NCBI RefSeq assembly: GCF_029407905.1
Contig: NW_026577882.1
Span: 1,426,001 to 1,490,000, forward strand
Direction: 5' to 3'
DNA: 64,000 bases
DNA from: Bubalus kerabau
Taxonomy: Eukaryota; Chordata; Mammalia; Artiodactyla; Bovidae
Shown here: one piece after another, positions 21,858-34,500 of the stretch
Position numbering within the stretch: position 1 is the first letter of the stretch
Layout: every line of letters starts with the position of its first letter
Position numbers and translations under genes: made by a program
Notes under the pieces: generated by a model
The model's database searches: none
Told to the model about the DNA's origin: nothing
Seen by the model: the letters and a program-made list of their open reading frames with translations, nothing else

Positions 21858-22429
21858 CTTGTTTAAATTGCTGAGTTTGGGGTGTCCTTTCTGTATTCTG
21901 GCAGTTTGTGGAGTTCTTTACTGTGGCATTTCCTCGCTGTGTGTGGGTTTGTACAGGTGTCTTGTCAAGGTTTCCTGGTTAGGGAAGCTTGTGTCCGTGT
22001 TCTGGTGGGTGGAGCTGTATTTCTTCTCTCTGGAGTGCAATGAAGTGTCCAGTAATGAGTTATGAGATGTCTGTGGTTTTGGGGTGACTTTGGGCAGCCT
22101 GTATCTTGAAGCTCAGGGCTGCGTTCCTTTGTTGCTGGAGAATTTGCTTGGTATGTCTTGCCCTGGAACTTGTTGGCCCTTGTGTGGTGCTTGATTTCAG
22201 TGTCGGTATGGAGGCATTTGATGAGCTCCTGTCAATTAATGTTCCTTGGAGTCAGGAGTTCCCTGGAGTCAGGGTTTGGACTTAAGCCTCCTGCTTCCAG
22301 TTATCTGTCTTACTTTTACAGTAGTTTCAAAACTTCTCCTTCTATATAGCACCATTGATAAAACATCTACGTTAAAGAAGAAAAGTTTCTCTACTGTGAG
22401 GGCCACTCAGAAAGGTTCACAGCGTTACA

Positions 22430-22830
22430 TGGAGAAGAGAAGAGGGAGGAGGGAGTTAGAGGTGACCCAAATGAGATCAGGTGGAATCAATAGTGGAGAG
22501 AGTGCGCTGGCCAGTAGTCACTTCCTTATGTGCACTCCACAACTGGACCGCTCAGAGATGTTCACAGAGTTATACAGAGATGAGAAGAAGGAGGAAGGAG
22601 ACAGAGGTGGCCAGAAGGATAAAAGGGGGGAATGAAAAGGAGGGAGACAGATCCAGCCAGTAATCAGTTCCCTAAGTGTTCTCCACCGTCTGGAATACAC
22701 AGAAATTCACAGAGTTGGGTAGAGTAGAGAGGGGTTAGGGAGGAGACACAGGCGACCTGGTGGAGAAAAAGGAGAGTCCAAAGGGAGAGAGAGCAGTCAA
22801 GCCAGTAATCTCGCTCCCTAGTGAAAAATG
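22430..22830 (-). repeat. Purine-rich degenerate tandem units in L1 5' UTR
   Basis: On the + strand, units of about 120-130 bp recur. Each has an ACAGAGTTATA- or ACAGAGTTGGG-type string, a GAGGGAG or GGAGGAGACA purine run, and AGCCAGTAATC or GCCAGTAGTC. Examples start near 22418, 22560 and 22700. They are diverged from each other. Confidence 0.55.
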
Positions 22831-22854
22831 GGTACTGAAGATTGGGTTCTTAAA

Positions 22855-23300
22855 GGTACAAAATTGGTAACAAATACATAAAAGCAAAAATTAAAAATCT
22901 AGAGTAGAGTTTGGAATTTCAAAAATACGATGTTAAAGAAAAGAAGAAGGAAAAGAAAGAGAGAAAAAACGAACAAAGAAAAACAAACAAGGTCGCAAAA
23001 ATTATCAAGAAAATACAGGTACAAAATTGATAACTAATACCAAAAAGCAAAAATTAAAAATCTAGAGTAGAGTTTGGAATTTCAAAAATACAATGTTAAA
23101 AAAAAGGAAGAAGAAAACTAAAGAGAAAACAAACAAACAAAAACAAGCAATGTCGCAAAAATTATAAAGAAACTACAGGTACAAAATTGATATCAAATAT
23201 CAAAAAGCATAAATTAAAAATCTAGAGTACAGTTTGGAATTTCAAAAATACAATGTTAAAGAAAAGAAGAAAAAAAAAACAAAACAAAAAAACAAGGTCA
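22855..23300 (-). repeat. Three ~161-bp tandem repeats in L1 5' UTR
   Basis: GGTACAAAATTG begins at about 22855, 23017 and 23178. Each is followed by AAAAATCTAGAGTA, AGTTTGGAATTTCAAAAATAC and an A/G-rich tail with a GGTCGCAAAAATTAT-type end. The last copy runs into the TA repeat. Tandem modules are common in L1 5' UTRs and often vary in number. Confidence 0.85.
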
Positions 23301-23305
23301 AAAAT

Positions 23306-23310
<5 letters not shown>

Positions 23311-23339
<29 letters not shown>
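23311..23339 (+). repeat. (TA)n microsatellite
   Basis: An uninterrupted run of about 14 TA units lies between the third 161-bp unit and an A-rich stretch, inside the L1 5' UTR. Confidence 0.9.
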
Positions 23340-23342
<3 letters not shown>

Positions 23343-24895
23343 GTTTGCTGAAGAAGAAAAAAATAGGGTCTTTTTTTTTGCAAAGTAATAGGTTATAAAA
23401 GTGAAAATTAAATGAACAATAGAGAACTTAAAATTAAAAAAAATTAAAAAAAAAGTAAGAATGATCATAAAAATATATCTAGGATTTTCTCTGGTTTTGT
23501 CGTGAGTATTGTGGGTTCGGTTCATTTTTGGCTAGTTCCTTGGTCCGACTTATATTTCTCAAGATCTATAGGCGCCTTCCTATGTAGTCCTAGTAACCAC
23601 AGGGTTTTAATCTATTGCCTGTAGCTTCCAAGGCGTTTCCCTCTGTTATAGCTTCTTTTGTTTGCTGGTCTCTTCAGTGTCTGGTTTACGCCCTGACACA
23701 AAGGGGACGGTGGAGGACACTTTTTTTTTTTAGGCTCACTTGTTCAGTTGCGCTGTGGGGAGGGAGGGAGGGAGTGATGCTGCAAACAAATAACACTGGC
23801 GTGCGCTCGCAGTGCCTCAGCCACACTGGGTCTGCCCCCGCTCACGGCACGTGTAGCCTCCCTGCCCACACTGCTCGGGCTCTAGGTTGTTCCACCGGGA
23901 ACAATCCGAGGCTGGCCCTGGGCTGCATGCACCTCCCAGGTCCAAGCCGCTCAGGTTCAGGCACTCGGGTAGTCCTCAGAGGCACAGACTCGGTTGGGCC
24001 TGCGTTTTGTGCTCTTCCCAGGTCCGAGCAGCTCAGGTGATGAGGTGTTTGGCGAGCGCCAATGTTGTGACTTATCGCCTCCCCGCCACTCGGTTATCTG
24101 GGTGTAAAACAGGCGCACCTTCTCAGGCACATGTTGACCGTCCAGATCCCCAAGAAGTTTTAGTTAGCAAAGAAGGCTGCTTACAGTTTTATAGATAATG
24201 TCTCTCTGGGGCTGCGATTGCCCCCTTCCGGCTCTGGCTGCCTGTAACCGGAGGGGGAAGGTCTGCAGCCGGCTATCTCTGTTCAGTCCTTTGTTCCGTG
24301 CGCGGGCCTGGCGGTGTCTTAGGTTAGGGCTGGCTTTTTGCGTGGTAGATATCCCAGAGTCTGGTTTGCTAGCCCAAGTTATTTCGTTCAGATAGCGCTC
24401 AGGGTATTCAGGCCAGATTTTTACTCTAAGCGATGCAGCCCGTGCTGCGCCTCCCTGCCCAGCCCCTGCTTGCTAATGGTGTGAGCAGGCGTCTGCACTG
24501 CTTCGCGGCTGGGGGAGTTACCGTAGGGCTTGCAATCTGCGAGTTTTAATTGTTTATTTATTTTTATCCCCCTTATGTTGCCCTTTGTGCTTCCAAAGCT
24601 TGGCAAAGATTTGGCAGTGAAAAGCTTTCCTGGTGTTTGGAAACTTTTCTCTTTTTAAGACTATCTTCCCGGGACGGAAATCCCTCCCTCCCTCTTTTGT
24701 CTCTTTTTTTGTCTTTTATACTTTTTCCTACCTACTTTCCAAGAGTTTTGTTCTTTTCTGGGTGCCTGATGTCCTCTGGCAGCATTCATAAGTTGTATTG
24801 TGGAATTTACTCGACGTTTAAATGCTCTTTTGATGAAATTGTTTGGGGGGGAAAGAGTTCTCCCCATCCTACTCCTCAGCAATCTTGGCTCCTCT

Positions 24896-24903
24896 CTTGT
24901 GGA
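24896..24903 (+). repeat. LINE-1 target-site duplication, right (5' side of element)
   Basis: CTTGTGGA resumes the satellite (CTTGTGGAGTTTGGAGAG) after the L1 5' end. It differs by one base from the left copy at 16721-16728. Confidence 0.6.
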
Positions 24904-26613
24904 GTTTGGAGAGAGCACGCGGGATTGCTCTCCAGGCCATGCAGGAAAAGAAGGCCCTCATCTCGCGATGTCGGGGGAGTCTCGTGGTTTTTCTGGAGCT
25001 GCGGTGCCAGTGTGGGGTTTCTCACAAGGTACGACTGGGAGCTCAGGGAGCCTCTCGTGTGGTGTCAGGGAAGTCAAGTCTCCATACGAGTGGCGAGGGG
25101 GTGCACGTCATTGCTCTCGAGTCATGGTAGTGGAATCAGGGCTCAATGCAATGAAAAAGGACGCTCGAGGTCTTTCTCGGGTTGGGGCAGGAAACCCTGG
25201 GTTCCCTCGACTTGTGCCTGTGACCTCAGGTAGCTTCTCAGGGTGCCTCTGAGAAGTCAGGGATACTATGGAGCTGGGAGAGGCCTCTCGGGACTCCACT
25301 GGGTTTGCTGCAATGGAAGAGGGCCTAATCTCGAGATCAGGAAGGAACCTCAGGGTTCCTCTCCATTTCTGACTCAGATTGCAGGGTCCCTGCAGAGTTG
25401 GGACAGGAGAGTCAGGCCTCGTCTTGTGTGGAGGAATGGAACTCCGCTTGCCTCTCGAGTTGTTCAAGGAGTGACAGGCCACTTGTCGAGCTGTGTGTGG
25501 AACCTGCGGTTTTTTCCAGACAATGCACGGGGGTGTCAGTGCCCCTTCGTGATGTGCTTTCATCCACGGGGTTGCCTTCGAAGTGGTGTGCGGGCATCGG
25601 GTTCTTATCAAGAGCGGACCAGGAAATCGGGGTCTTTTGGAATGCGGCACCACACACGAGGCTACGTCTCGAATTTCCTCGTGAGACGGGCCTCATGCTG
25701 AGGTGCCCCTGGAAGGTCGGGAAAGCCTTCCAGACAAAGCAGGTTAATCGACCCTACTGTCGCGATCAGGAGGGGAGAAGGGGCTCAAATGAAGTGGTGC
25801 CGGGAACCTCGGTGTTCCCCTTGAGTGAGACCGGTATGTCAGGGAACTTTTGGGGTCTCACGAAGCTTGCCAAATACTGTTTCAAACTTCAAGATGAAAC
25901 GTGGGACTTCTCTTGAGACGCTGTGGCGGGCAAGGGCCTCATCTTGTGATGAAGGGGAAACCACGTGGTTTTTTTCGAGTTGCGATGGGATTGTTGACTT
26001 ACGACAGGGAATTCAGGCTTCCTCTTCTGTTGGCCCAGGGAAGTCCATTCTTCCATTTGAGTTGCCAGGGAGAGCTGGGTGGGAATTGCTCTCGAGTCAT
26101 GGCAGGTCAAAATAGACCTCATCTAGGCTTGTGTCCAGGACCTAATGTTCCTCTCCAGGGGCGATAGGGATCACGGGGAGGCATTCCAGACTCACCCAGT
26201 GAGTCAGGCCTCGGCTTGAGGGGAAGCAAAGGATTCTGATATCCTCCTGGGTCGCGATAGGTATCTCTTGGAGCCCACTGAGTGGCCTCCAGGGAGTCAA
26301 GCCTCCTGTGGAGTTGGAGAGAGGACTCGGGATTGCTCTCCAAGCCATACAGGAAAGAAGGCCCTCAGCTCGCAATGACGGGGGCGTCTTGTGGGTTTTC
26401 TCGAGTTGGAGCGCAAGTATGAGTTTTCTCACGAGGTACGACGGGGAGCTCAGGGAGCCTCTCGTGTGGCGCCAGGAAAGTCAGGTGTCTATGCGTGTGA
26501 TGAGGAGGAGCCCATAAATGCTCTCGAGTCATGGTAGGGAAATCGGGACTCAAGACGCGTTGAAGAAGGAGTCTCGAGGTCTTTCTCAGGTTGCGGCAGG
26601 AAACCCTGGGTTC

Positions 26614-26880
26614 CCTCAACTTGTACCGGTGACCTCAGGGAGCTTCTCAGGGTGCCTCTGAGAAGTCAGGCATACTGTGGACTTGGGAGGCGCTCTCGGA
26701 ACTCCACTGGGTTTGGTGCAATGGCAAAGGTTCTCATCTCGAGTTGAGGCAGGAACCTAAGGGTTCCTCTCCATTTCTGAATCGGATCTCAGTGTCCATG
26801 CAGAGTTGGGACAGGAGAGTCAGGCCTCGTCTTGTGTGGAGGAATTTAACTCCTCTTGCCTCTCGAGTTGTTCACAGGAT
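26614..26880 (+). repeat. Shared conversion-like tract, copy 1
   Basis: The tract includes diagnostic changes seen only here and at 29415-29681: GTACCGGTGACC, GGAGGCGCTCTCGGAACTCC, ATGGCAAAGGTTCTC, TGAATCGGATCTCAGTGTCCATGC and GGAATTTAACTCCTCTTGCC. Flanks on both sides differ between the two monomers. The offset is 2801 bp (two monomers). Confidence 0.8.
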
Positions 26881-29414
26881 AACCGACCATTTGTCGAGCT
26901 GTGAGTGGAACCTTCGTTTTTTTCCATAAGATGCATGAGGGGGTCAGTGCCCCTTCGTGTTGTGCCTTCATCCACAGGGTTGCCTTCAAAGAGGTGTCCG
27001 GACATCGGGTTCTTATCAATAGCAGAGCAGGAAATCGGGGTCTTTCAGAACGTGGCACCATCCATGAGGCTACGTCTCGAATTTCTTCATTAGACTGGTG
27101 TCATCCTGAGGTGCGCCATGAAGATCGGGAACCCCTTCCAGACAAAGCAGGGGAATCGACCATCTTGTCGCGATCAGGAGGAGTGAAAGGGCTCAGTTGA
27201 AGTCGTGCCGGGAACCTCGGTGTTCCCCTCGAGTGGGACCGGTGTGTCGGGAAACTTTTCGGGTCACTTCAAGGGTGCCAAGTACCGTTTTGCACTTCAA
27301 TACGGACTTGGGGCTTCTCTTGACACGCTGTAGAGGGCAAGGGCCTCATCTTGGGATGAAGGGGGAATCACGTGGTTTTTCTCAAGGTGCGGCGGGATTC
27401 TCGAGTTATGACGGGGAATTCAGGCTTCCTCTTGTGTTGGCCCAGGGAAGTCCAATCTTCCATTCGAGTTTCGAGGGAGAGCTGGGGTTTGCTCTTGAGT
27501 CACTGCAGGGCAAAAGAGACCTCATCTAGGCTTGTGTCCAGGACCTAATATTCCTCTCCAGGGCCGACAGCGATCTCGGGGTTGCATTCCAGACGCATCC
27601 TGGGAGTCAGAGCTCGACTCGAGGGGAAGCAAAGGACCCCGCTCTCCTCTTGAGTCGCCACAGGTGTCTCTTGGAGCCCACTGAGTGGCCTAAAGGGAGT
27701 CAAGCCCCCTGTGGAGTTTGGAGAGAGGACTCAGGATTGCTCTCCAGGCCATGCAGGAAAAGAAGACCCTCATCTCGCGATGACAGGGGCGTCTTGTTGG
27801 TTTCTCGAGCTGCGGTGCCAGTGTGCGGTTTCTGACGAGGTGCGACGGGAAGCTCAGGGAGCCTTTCGTGTGGCACCAGGGAATTCAGGTCTCCATGCGC
27901 ATGGCAAGGGGGAGCACGTCATTGCTCTCGAGATATGATACGGGAATCGGGCCTCAAGACACGTTAAAGCAGGACTCTCAAGGTCTTTCTCGGGTTGCGG
28001 CAGGAAACCCTGGGTTCCGTCGACTTCTGCCGGTGACCTTAGGGAGCTTCTCAGGGTGCCTCTGAGAAGTCAGGCATACTGTGGATTTGGGACGGGCCTC
28101 TCGGGACTCCACTGGTTTTGTGGCAATGGAAAAGGGCCTCATCTTGAGTGGAGGCAGGAACCTCAGGCTTCCTCTCCATTTCTGACTCGGTGCGCAAGGT
28201 CCCTAGAGTTGTGACAGGAGAGTCAGGCATCGTCTTGTGTGGAGGAATGGAACTCCGCTTGCTTCTCGAGTTGTTCACGAGGTGACAGACCACTTGTGGA
28301 GCTGTGTGAGGAGCCTGCGGGTTTTTCCGGAAGATGCACGGGGTGTCAGTGCCCCTACGTGTTGTGCCTTCATCCACAGGCTTGCCTTCGAAGAGGTGTC
28401 CAGGAGTCTGGTTTTGATCAAAAGTGGACCATGGAATCGGGGTCTTTCGGCATGTAGTATGGCCCTCGAGGCTACCTCTCGATTTTCCTCGTGAGACCGG
28501 CCTCATCCTGAGGTGTGCCGGGAAGGTCGGGAATCCCTTCGAGACAAAGCAGTGGAATCGACCCTCCTATCGCGATCAGGAGAGGAGAAAGGCCTCAGAT
28601 GAAGTGGTGCCGGAAACTTCAGTGTCCCCTCTAGTGAGATCGGTATATAGGGGAACTTTTGGGGTCGCATCAAGGGTGCCAAGTACTGTTTTGCACTTCA
28701 AGACGGAATGTGAGACTTCTCTTGAGACGCTGTAGGGGGCAAGGGCCTCATCTTGCAATACGGGGAACCACGTGATTTTTCTCGAGTTGCGGCGGGTTTC
28801 TCAAATTACAACGGGAAATTCAGGCTTCCTCTTGTGTTGGCTCAGAAAGGCCAATCTTCCATTCGAGTTGCAAGGGAAAGCTAGGGGTTGCACTTGAGTC
28901 ACTGCAGGGCCAAAAAGACCTCATCTAGGCTTTTGTCCAGGACCTAAGGTTCCTCCCCAGGGGCGACAGGGATCCAGGGTTGCATTCCAGACTCACCCTC
29001 GTAGTCAGGCCTCATCTCGAGGGGAAGCAAAGGACACCGCTCTCCTCCTGAGTATCGACGGGTATCTCTTGGAGCCCACTGAGTGACCTAAAGGGAGTCA
29101 AGCCTCCTTTGGAGTTTGGAGAGAGGATTCGGGATTGCTCTTCAGGTCATGCAGGAAAGAAGGCCCTCATTTCACCATGACAGGGGCGTCTCGTGGGTTT
29201 TCTCGAGCTGCGGCGCCAGTGTGGGGTTTCTCACGAGGTACGATGGGGAGCTCAGGGAGCCTCTCATGTGGTGCCGGGGAAGTCAGATCTTCATGCGCGT
29301 GGCGAGGGGGAGCGCGTCATTTTTCTCCAGTCATGGTAGGGGAATCGGGCCTCAAGAAGCGTGAAGAAGGACTCTCGAGGTTTTTCTCAGATTACGGCAG
29401 GAAACTCTGGGTTC

Positions 29415-29681
29415 CCTCGACTTGTACCGGTGACCTCAGGGAGCTTCTCAGGGTGCCTCTGAGAAGTCAGGCATACTGTGGACTTGGGAGGCGCTCTCGG
29501 AACTCCACTGGGTTTGGTGCAATGGCAAAGGTTCTCATCTCGAGTTGAGGCAGGAACCTCATGGTTCCTCTCCATTTCTGAATCGGATCTCAGTGTCCAT
29601 GCAGAGTTGGGACAGGAGAGTCAGGCCTCGTCTTGTGTGGAGGAATTTAACTCCTCTTGCCTCTCGAGTTGTTCACGGGGT
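29415..29681 (+). repeat. Shared conversion-like tract, copy 2
   Basis: Near-identical to 26614-26880 (for example AACCTCATGG against AACCTAAGGG), while the neighbouring sequence diverges at ordinary between-monomer levels. Confidence 0.8.
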
Positions 29682-31569
29682 GACAGGCCACTTGTCGATC
29701 TGTATGTGGAACTTGCAGACTTTTCCAACGATGCAGGAGGGTGTCAGACCCCTTCGTTTTGTGCCTTCGTCCACAGGATTGCCTTCGAAGAGGTGTCCTA
29801 GCATTGGGTTCTTATCAAGAGCAGACAGAGAAATCGGGGTCTTTCGGCGTGTGGCACCAACCACAAGGCTACGTCTAGAATTTCCTCGTGAGACCGGCCT
29901 CATCCTGAGGTGCGCCGGGAAGGTCCGGAACCCCTTCCAGACAAAGCAGGGTAATCAACCCTCCCGTCGCGATCAGGAGGGGATAAGGGGCTCAGAACAA
30001 GCGGTGCACCGAACCTTGGTGTTCCCCTCGAGTGAGACCAGGGTGTCGGGGAACTTTTGTGCTAACATCAAGGTTGCCAATTATCGTTTTAAACTTCAAG
30101 ATGGAACGTAGGGCTTCTACTGAGATGCTGTAGCTGGCAAGGGCCTCATCTTGCGATGATGGGGGAACCACGTGGTTTTCCTCGAGTTGCAGCGGGATTT
30201 TCGAATTACGACGGGGAATTCAGGTTTCCTCTTGTGTTGTCCCAGGGAAGTCCATTCTTCCATTCGAGGTGCGAGGGAGAGCAGGGGATTGCTCTCGAGT
30301 CACTTCAGGGCAAATGAGACCTCATCTATGCTTGTGTCTAGGACCTAATGTTCCTCTCCAGGGGCGACAGGGATCTCGGGGTTGCATTCCAGACTCACCT
30401 GAGGAGTCAGGCCTGGTATATAGGGGAAGCAAAGAATTCCGCTCTCCTCTCGAGTCCCAACGGGTATCTCTTGGAGCCCACAGAGTGGCCTAAAGGGAGT
30501 CAGGCCTCCTGTGGAGTTTGAAGAGAGGCCTCGAGATTGCTCTCCAGGCCATGCAGGAAAAGAAGGCCTTCATCTCGCGATGACAGAGGCGTCTCGTGGG
30601 TTTTCTGGAGCTGGGGAGCCAGTGTGGGATTTCTCACGAGGTATGACGGGGAGCTCAGGGAGCCTCTCGTGTGGCGCCAGGGAAGTCAAGTCTCCATGCG
30701 AGTGGCGAAGGGGAACGCGTCATTGCTCTTGAGTCATGGTAGGGGAATCGGGATTCAAGATGCTTTGAAGGAGGATTTTCGAGGTCTTTCTCGGGTTGCG
30801 TCAGGAAACCCTGTGTTCCCTCGACTTGTGCCAGTGACCTCAGGGAGCTTCTAAGGGTGCCTCTGAGAAGTCGCGATACTGTGGATTTGGGAGGGGCCTC
30901 TCGGGCCTCCACTGTTTTTGGTGTAATGGAAGAGGGCCTCATCTCGAGTGGAGTCAGGAACCTCAGGGTTCCTCTCCATTTCGGACTCCGATCGCAGGGT
31001 CCCTTCAGAGTTGGGACCGGAGAGTCAGGCCTCGTCTTGAGTGGAGGAATGGAACTCTGCTTGCCTCTCGAGTTGTTCATGGGATGACAGGCCTCTTGTC
31101 GAGCTGTGTGTGGAACCTGCTGCTTTTACCGAATGATGCACGGGAGTGTCAGTGACCCTTCGTTTTGTGCCTTCGTCCACAGGGTTGCCTTCGAAGAGGT
31201 GTCCGGGCATCGGGTTCGTCTCAAGAATGGGCCGGGAAATCGGGGTATTTCGGCATGTGACACCACCCACGACGCTATGTCTCGAATTTACTCGTGAGAC
31301 CGGCCTCATCCTTAGGTGCGCCGGGAATGTGGGGAACCCCTTCCAAACAAAGCAGGGGAATAGACCCTCCTGTCTCGAACAGGAGAGGAGAAGGTGCTCA
31401 GATGAAGTGGTGCGGGAACCTCGGTGTTCCTGTCGAGTGAGACCGGCGTGTCTGGGAACATTTGGTGTCGCATCAAGGGTGCAAAGTACTGTTTCGCACT
31501 TCAAGACGGAACGTGGTTCTTTTCTTGAGACGCCATAGCAGCAAGGGCCTCATCTTGGGATGACGTTGG

Positions 31570-34500
31570 AAACACGTGGTTTTTCTCGAGTTGCGGCGGG
31601 ATTCTCGAGTTACGAAGGGGATTTCTGGCTTCCTCTTATGTTGGCCCAGGAAGTCCAATCTTCCATTCAACTTGTCAGCGAGAGCTGGGGGTTGCTCTCG
31701 AGTCACTTCAGGGCAAAGAGTCCTCATCTAGGCTTGGGTCCAGGACGTAATGTTCCTCTCCAGGGGCGACAGGGATATCGGGGTCGCATTCCAGTCTCAC
31801 CCGGTGGGTCACGCCTCATCTCGAGTGGAAGCAAAGGACTCCACTATCCTCTCGAGTCGGGACGCGTAACTCTTGGAGCCCAATGAGTGGCCTAAAGGGA
31901 GTCAAGCATCCTGTGTAGCTTGGACAGAAGGTTCACGCTTGATCTGCATACCATGCAGTTAAAGATGGCCCTCCTCTCGTGATGACGGGGGCGTCTCATG
32001 GGTTTTCTCGAGCTGCGGCGCCAGTGTGGGGTTTCTCACGAGATATGATGGGGAGTTCAGGGATCCTCTTGTGCAGCGCCAGAGAAGCCTGACTCCATGC
32101 GTGTGGCCAGGCAGATCGCGTCATTGCTCTCGAGTCATGGGAGGGACTAGGGCCTCAAGAGGCATTTAAGAAGGACTCTCAAGGTCTTCCTTGGGTTGGG
32201 GCGGGAAACACTCGTTTCCCTCGACCTCTACAGGGGACCTTAGGGAACTTCCCAGGTGCCTCTGAGAGGTGAGGGATACTGAGGAGTTAGAGGGGCCTCT
32301 CGGGACTCCACTAGGTTTGACGAAATGAAAGAGGGCCTCATCTCGATTGGAGGCAGGAACGTCAGGCTTCCTCTCCATTTCTGACTCCGACCGCAGGGTC
32401 CCTGCAGAGTTGGGACAGGAGAGTCAGGCTTCGTCTTGTCTGAGTAACGGAACTCTGCTTGCCTCTCGAGTCGTTCAGGGGGTCTCAGGGCCCTTGACAA
32501 GCTGTGTGTGGAACCTGCGGGTGTTTCCAGAAGATGCATGGGGGTGTCAGTGCCCCTTCGTTTGGTGCCTTCCCCCACAGGGTTGGTTCAAAGAGGTGTC
32601 TGGGCATCGGGTTCATTTCAAGAGCGGACCGGGAAATCGGGGTCATTCGGCATGTGGCACCACCTACGTGGCTCATCTCGAATTTCCTCGTGAGACCAGC
32701 ATCATCCTGAGGTGCGCCGGGAAGGCCGGGAACACCTTCCACACAAAGTAGGGGAATCGATTCTCCTGTCGCGATCAGGAGGGGAGATGGGCCTCAGATG
32801 AAGTGGTGCCGGGACACTCGGTGTTCCACTCGAGGGAACCCGGCGTTTCAGGGAACTTTAGGGGTCGCATCAAGGGAGCCAAGTACCGTTTCCCACTTCA
32901 GGACGGAACATGGCACTTCCCTGGAGACGCTGTAGCGGGCAAGGGCCTCATCCTGTGAAGACGTTGGAACCACGTCGTTTTTCTCGAGTTGCATCAGGAT
33001 TCTCGAAAATGACAGGAATTTCAGGCTTCCTCTTGGGTTGGCCCTGGGAAGCCCAATCTTCAATTCGAGTTGCGATGGAAAGCTGGGGGTTCTGCTCGAG
33101 TCACTACAGGGCCAAAGAGACCTCATCGAGGCGTGTGTCCAGGACCTAATATTCCTCTCAACGGAAACAGGGATCACGGGTTTCCATTCCAGACTCCCAC
33201 GGGGGGTCAGGACTCGCCTGGAGGGGAAGCAAAGGACTCCGCTTTCCTCTCAAGTCGCGACACGGATCTCTTGGAGCCCACTGAGTGGACTCAAGGGTGT
33301 CGAGCCTCCTCTTCAGTTTCGAGAGAGGACTCGGGATTGCTCTCCAGGCCAGGCAGGAAAAGAAGGCCCTCATCTCGCGAGGACGGGGGCGTCTCATGGG
33401 TTTCCTCAGGCTGCTGCGCCCATGGGGGTTTTCTCACGAGGCACGACGAGGACCTCAGGGAGCCTCTCGTGCGGCGCCAGGGAAGTCAGGTCTCCATGCG
33501 CATGGCGAGGGGGAGCTGGTCATCAATCTCGAGTCATGGGAAGCGGCTAGGTCCTCAAGAGGCGTTGAAGAAGGTCTCTCGAGGTCTTTCTCGGGTTGCG
33601 GCGGGAAACCCTCGTTTCCCTCGACTTCTGCAGGGGACCTTAGGGAACTTCCCATGGGCCTCTGAGAGGTGAGGGATGCTGTGTAGTTGGCAGGGCTTCT
33701 CGGGACTCTGCTGGGTTTGGCACAATGGAAGAGGGCCTCATCTCGAGGGGAGGCAGGAACCTCAGGCTTCCTCTCGGTTTCGGACTCCGACTGCACGGTC
33801 CCTGCAGTGTTGGGACAGGAGAGTCATGCCTCGTCTTGTCTGAGGAATGGAATTCTGGTTGCCTCTCGAGTTGTTCCGGGAGTCTCAGGCCCCTTGTCGA
33901 GCTGTGTGTAGACCCTGCGGGTTTTTCCGGATGATGTACGGGGGTGTCAGTGCCCCTTCGTGTTGTGCTTTCACCCACAGGGTTGCCTTCGAAGAGGTGT
34001 CCGGGCATCGGGTTCTTATCAAGAGCGGACCGGAAAATCGGAGTCGTTCGGCACGTGGCACCTCACACGTGGCTAGTCTCGAATTTCCTCCTGAGACCGG
34101 CCTCATCCTGAGGTGCGCCAGGAAGGCCGGGAACCCCTTCCAGACAAAGCAGGGGAATCGACTCTCCTGTCGCGATCAGGAGGGGAGAAGGGGCTCAGAT
34201 GAAGTGGTGCCAGGACCCTCGGTGTTCCCCTCGAGGGAACCCAGCGTGTCGGGGAACTTTTGCGGTCACATCAAGGGTGTCAAGTACCGTTTCGCCCTTC
34301 AGGGCGGAACATGGGACTTCCCTGGAGACACCGGGAACTTTGGTGTTCCCCTGGAGTGAGACCAGTATGTTGGGGAACTTTGGGGTCGCATCAAGGGTGC
34401 CAAGTAGCATTTCGAACTTTAAGATGGAACGTGGGACTTCTCTTGAGACTCTAGCTGGCAAGGGCCTCATATTGCGATGAAGGGGGAACCACATGGTTTT

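Larger units (their letters stand above)
16729..24895 (-). mobile_element. Near full-length bovine-type LINE-1 (L1), minus strand
   Basis: An 8.17-kb element runs right to left. Its 5' end (complement of GGCTCCTCT at 24887-24895) gives AGAGGAGCCAAGATTGC, a typical L1 start. A long ~3.0-kb 5' UTR is followed by ORF1 (21857-20920), a 25-bp gap, ORF2 (20894 to ~17060), a ~330-bp 3' UTR, and a poly(A) tail read as T at 16729-16737. The total length and long 5' UTR suit the ruminant L1 family. It splits a satellite monomer cleanly with a short target duplication. ORF1 and ORF2 both carry stops and frameshifts, so it cannot move now, although most of the sequence is well preserved. Confidence 0.95.
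21858..24895 (-). promoter_or_regulatory. LINE-1 5' UTR (internal promoter region)
   Basis: About 3.0 kb without a gene. The outer part (23650-24540) is GC- and CpG-rich, as expected for an L1 internal promoter. The inner part (22850-23480) is A-rich on the + strand, with three ~161-bp tandem units and a TA microsatellite. Purine-rich GAGGAAGGAGACAGAGG-type repeats occupy 22430-22800. The element end retains AGAGGAGCCAAGATTGC, so the full promoter length is probably present. Confidence 0.8.
24896..31570 (+). repeat. Bovine satellite I-like array, segment 3 (diverged monomers)
   Basis: Anchors are at 26013, 27420, 28820 and 30220 (periods 1407, 1400, 1400, then 1404 to the next). Subtracting the LINE-1 and its duplication, the monomer spanning it is 1405 bp. 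These monomers are individually distinct and many CpG sites have become TpG or CpA. An exception is a ~270-bp tract shared by 26614-26880 and 29415-29681. It contains no genes. Confidence 0.92.
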
